Shown one piece after another: positions 41,222 to 43,739 of a stretch of DNA of 43,739 nucleotides. Below the pieces are notes generated by a model. That model was not told where the DNA came from. It saw nothing but the letters and a program-made list of their open reading frames with translations, and searched no databases. Location of the stretch: contig JBBKWH010000122.1 in assembly GCA_037968855.1 (NCBI GenBank), positions 1 to 43,739 on the forward strand, read 5' to 3'. Positions within the stretch are counted from its first letter, which is position 1. Every line of letters begins with the position of its first letter. The translations under genes were made by a program, and so were the position numbers. Source of the stretch: JBBKWH01 sp037968855 (GTDB lineage Bacteria > Pseudomonadota > Gammaproteobacteria > Pseudomonadales > Moraxellaceae).

Positions 41222-41845
41222 CTAACCCACCTTCCCCAACCGCCCATTCACTTTTTTCAAATCAAAAAACCGCGCATCAAAATCAGCCGAGACCCAATCA
41301 TGCATCTCATCATGCTTGGGCGTCTGATACTCCGGATCATCCGGATGTGCCAACACATCTAACCAATAATAATAGCCATCTAAGCCACCAACTTCCTCAA
41401 GCGGGCACGCACCCTCAGCCTGTGTAATCAACGCCGGTGGATGCTGACGCGGCATGGGCAGCACTTTTTCTAGCACAATCACATGCTGCCAATCATCGCC
41501 AAAATCATAGACATACGACAGTTGATCTTTGGGCTGCTTCAGCAGATCAGCCAAGCGATATTTGGCCTCGTTTTTAATTTGATCATCCGCCTCAAACAGC
41601 TCCTCGCTGCTATAAATCACCCCATGCTGTGCAAACTGGTGCAAATGGCAATCTTCCCAGCCCATTGCCACCTGTATCACCTCATGCAGCCGCTCAAGCG
41701 TCGTCATACTCGACAAGGTCAAACGCCGCCAAATCGGCGGCTTGGCATCAACCAAAGTGACTTTAATCTGATACAGCATGGCACCCGCCGACACGTTAGT
41801 ACGCGCGGCAGAAGCATGACCTTTCATTCGTTTATTTTGGCTCAC
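41222..41845 (-). CDS. Plasmid pRiA4b ORF-3-like family protein
   Basis: A protein of about 207 residues with the pRiA4b ORF-3 domain (PF07929 type), which has no known function. Diagnostic blocks: LYQIKVTLVDAKPPIWRRL (start of the domain), LHEVIQVAMGWEDCHLHQF, YVYDFGDDWQHVIVLEK, and CPLEEVGGLDGYYYWLDVLAHPDDPEY. The GTG start at 41845 overlaps the 3' end of the upstream aldehyde dehydrogenase gene by 14 bases. ATG 41827 or ATG 41779 (where the domain begins) are alternatives. These proteins occur on plasmids, near transposases and scattered in chromosomes. Confidence 0.8.
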   Translation of the reverse strand: MSQNKRMKGHASAARTNVSAGAMLYQIKVTLVDAKPPIWRRLTLSSMTTLERLHEVIQVAMGWEDCHLHQFAQHGVIYSSEELFEADDQIKNEAKYRLADLLKQPKDQLSYVYDFGDDWQHVIVLEKVLPMPRQHPPALITQAEGACPLEEVGGLDGYYYWLDVLAHPDDPEYQTPKHDEMHDWVSADFDARFFDLKKVNGRLGKVG

Positions 41846-43280
41846 AAATCACCAAGATCCGTTCTTCAGACATTTCAATCATGGCCGAGCGAATCCCCTC
41901 ACGGCCAAGCCCACTATCTTTCACCCCACCGTACGGCATGTTATCCACACGGAAGGTCGGTACATCATTAATAATCACCCCACCCACATGCAACGTGTCC
42001 CATGCCTGCATCGCTTTATTGATGTTTTGGGTATAAATCCCTGCCTGCAAACCAAAACGGCTTTGATTGATCAGCCCCAGCCCTTCCTCAAAAGAATGAT
42101 ACTTCTCTAACACCACCACCGGCCCAAAGGCTTCATCTTTGTACACGCTGCAATGCTCCGGCACATTTTCCAGCACTGTTGCCTCAAGCATCACGCCATC
42201 CAACGTGCCGCCACACAGTAGGCTTGCCCCTTCACTGACTGCCTGATCAATCCAGCCTTTTAAACGTTCAGCTTCTTTATGCTTAATCATTGGCCCAATC
42301 ACCGTATCGGCCAAATGTGGATCGGCTGGCGTTAATTGTTTGGCACGCGCCACAAATTTATCGCGCAACTCATCATAAATATCGGCATGCGCCAAAATAC
42401 GCTGCACACTAATACACACCTGACCCGATTGGGTATAACCACCCGCGATCAAGCGATCCATTGCCGCATCAATATCGGTATCTGGCTCAACCATTGCTGC
42501 CGCATTACCACCCAATTCTAACACCACCTTTTTGCGCCCAGCACGCGCCTTCATATCCCAACCCACCTGATCCGAACCAGTAAAGCTGAGTAGCTTTAAG
42601 CGATCATCGGTCACCAACAAATCTGCCCCTTCGCGATGCGCAGGCAAAATCGAAAACGCACCTTTAGGCAAATCTGTCTCAGCCAATACCTCACCCATAA
42701 TCAACGCCGCCACAGGGGTCAAACTGGCAGGCTTCAACACAAACGGACAACCCGCCGCAATCGCAGGTGCAATCTTATGCGCGGTCAAATTGAGCGGAAA
42801 ATTAAATGGACTAATAAACGAACAGGCCCCAATCGGCACACGCTGCACCATACCGCGATAACGCGCCGCAGCCTCGGTCACATCCAATGGCATCACCGAA
42901 CCTTTATCCAACTGCGTCACCGCATCCGCCGCCAACTGAAAAGTGCTGATCAAGCGCTTTACTTCCGCCTTAGACGAGGCGAGCGACTTCCCACCCTCAA
43001 CAATCAACACCTCAACCAACTCATCAAAACGCTCGGTAAAGCGACGCACGCAATGCAGCAAGATCTCTTGCCGCTGATAGGTCTTCAGCGCTGCCATCGG
43101 CTTCTCAGCCGCTAGCGCTGCCGCAATCGCCTGATCGATAATCTTTTCATCCGCCACAGCAACCCGTGTCACTGTTTTGGACAAAAACTTATCATCCACA
43201 TCTAACCAATCACCCGACTCATACGGCTGATTGGCCAAAAACATCGGATATTGAGCCGCTAAAACAAAACATTCTGACAT
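41832..43280 (-). CDS. NAD(P)-dependent aldehyde dehydrogenase
   Basis: A 482-residue enzyme of the aldehyde dehydrogenase superfamily. Key residues: Asn160 in ISPFNFPLNL, the NAD-binding SFTGSDQVG (232-240), general base Glu255 in VLELGGNAA, nucleophile Cys289 in GQVCISVQRI, and DEAFGPVVVLEKY near 390. The GQVCISVQR form is found in the glyceraldehyde-3-phosphate/lactaldehyde-type branch (GapN-like), not in the AldB type at the left edge, so it is not a copy of that gene. The substrate is uncertain. The start is ATG 43280, with GGA 7 bases upstream; the frame is open to 43304. It precedes the pRiA4b-like gene, which overlaps its end. Confidence 0.85.
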   Translation of the reverse strand: MSECFVLAAQYPMFLANQPYESGDWLDVDDKFLSKTVTRVAVADEKIIDQAIAAALAAEKPMAALKTYQRQEILLHCVRRFTERFDELVEVLIVEGGKSLASSKAEVKRLISTFQLAADAVTQLDKGSVMPLDVTEAAARYRGMVQRVPIGACSFISPFNFPLNLTAHKIAPAIAAGCPFVLKPASLTPVAALIMGEVLAETDLPKGAFSILPAHREGADLLVTDDRLKLLSFTGSDQVGWDMKARAGRKKVVLELGGNAAAMVEPDTDIDAAMDRLIAGGYTQSGQVCISVQRILAHADIYDELRDKFVARAKQLTPADPHLADTVIGPMIKHKEAERLKGWIDQAVSEGASLLCGGTLDGVMLEATVLENVPEHCSVYKDEAFGPVVVLEKYHSFEEGLGLINQSRFGLQAGIYTQNINKAMQAWDTLHVGGVIINDVPTFRVDNMPYGGVKDSGLGREGIRSAMIEMSEERILVICEPK

Positions 43281-43527
43281 CGTGATTCCATCCAAAAAAA
43301 TCAAACTGCCCCTAGGCTAACCGAATCTAAGCCACTGCTTTGTCAAAAAATACAGATCAAACGTGATCCAGCCATCGTTTCGGTCAATATCATGTAAAAA
43401 AGCTCATCCTGACAACTCATGACAACAATGCTTGAAAGCCAGCACAAACTCACCAACAATGCGGACACAAACCTAGCCACCAGACACATTCAACGGGCTG
43501 AGTCAAAACCACAATATGGAGTTCAAC

Positions 43528-43739
43528 ATGCGTCACCTATCCTTTGCTCTCAGCAGCAGCGTTGCATTACTTCTCAGCTTACCAGCACATGCAGACTTTA
43601 TTGGCATCTACGCCAGTGCAGACGCATGGCAATATGATGGCGACATCTCAGTTGCACAAACCAACAAACCAACCGAAAAATTCAACGTTGATCAACAGAC
43701 CCAAGCCAACCTTGCGGTCTCTATTGAACACCCAGTTCC
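43528..43739 (+). CDS. Outer membrane protein, N-terminal part (runs off the window)
   Basis: The first 70 residues of a secreted protein. It has a signal peptide (RHLSFALSSSVALLLSLPAHA, cut after AHA about residue 22), then DFIGIYASADAWQYDGDIS, which looks like the first strand of a small outer membrane beta-barrel, of the TIGR04219 kind as I remember it. GGAG lies 7 bases before the ATG. The gene continues past the right edge, so the full length and family are not known. It is divergent from the aldehyde dehydrogenase gene, with a 247-base gap. Confidence 0.6.
   Translation, partial: MRHLSFALSSSVALLLSLPAHADFIGIYASADAWQYDGDISVAQTNKPTEKFNVDQQTQANLAVSIEHPV

Noticed and set aside
41832..43280. 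Second aldehyde dehydrogenase as a replacement copy of the broken one at the left edge
   Set aside because: Their Cys motifs (GEVCTCPS against GQVCISVQ), N-terminal regions and endings belong to different branches, so it is not a paralogous copy of the same function.
1..43739. CRISPR array, tRNA or rRNA genes, prophage or integron
   Set aside because: No regularly spaced repeats, no cloverleaf-like sequences and no integrase were seen in reading the window.

Overview
The window is an ordinary chromosomal stretch of a gammaproteobacterium. The best guess is Moraxellaceae, a relative of Acinetobacter. This rests on the subunit sequences of the atp operon (notably the c subunit), the Pseudomonas/Acinetobacter-type ornithine decarboxylase, and the gene group tsaC, dprA, LysM protein and def. 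These are judgements from remembered families, not a search. Base composition looks close to even and fairly uniform, and no tRNA, rRNA, CRISPR array, prophage or integron was seen.

Layout. 1-1019: the tail of an IS630-type transposase abuts a 5'-truncated aldehyde dehydrogenase, so an insertion seems to have broken that gene. 1337-1990: nitroreductase nfsB. 2119-5209: zinc uptake, with zur-znuC-znuB on the minus strand, znuA on the plus strand, and a Zur-box-like palindrome between them. 5262-12613: a full F-type ATP synthase operon, atpIBEFHAGDC, with a good promoter, a terminator and three stable hairpins inside intergenic gaps. 12629-19721, mostly minus strand: a START-domain secreted protein, dapB, dnaJ, then (after a plus-strand lipoprotein lipase) dnaK and grpE, with heat-shock promoter candidates. 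19958-28646: an HSL-type esterase, tsaC, an OsmC-like/pirin pair, dprA with a LysM protein, then def, a small membrane protein, a beta-carbonic anhydrase and ornithine decarboxylase.

28736-37745 is the signalling part. On the minus strand ilvD is followed by a tandem thioredoxin-fold protein and, translationally coupled to it, a large hybrid histidine kinase. On the plus strand a multi-pass membrane histidine kinase overlaps a NarL-type response regulator. The short ilvD/kinase intergenic region carries three copies of a 10-bp repeat. 37821-40378: fmt and rsmB, overlapping by 4 bp; fmt has no ATG or GTG start available and rsmB has a long disordered N-terminal extension. 40398-41207: a Phd/VapC-type toxin-antitoxin pair with its own promoter. 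41222-43280: a pRiA4b ORF-3-like protein and a second aldehyde dehydrogenase. 43528 to the end: the start of an outer membrane protein that runs off the window.

Most of the window is housekeeping. The least explained parts are the tandem DsbA/HCCA-isomerase-like protein fused by translation to a hybrid kinase, the orphan kinase/regulator pair beside it with repeats upstream, and the hairpins in the atp operon that sit where subunit stoichiometry changes. I do not see a convincing new defence or mobile system.
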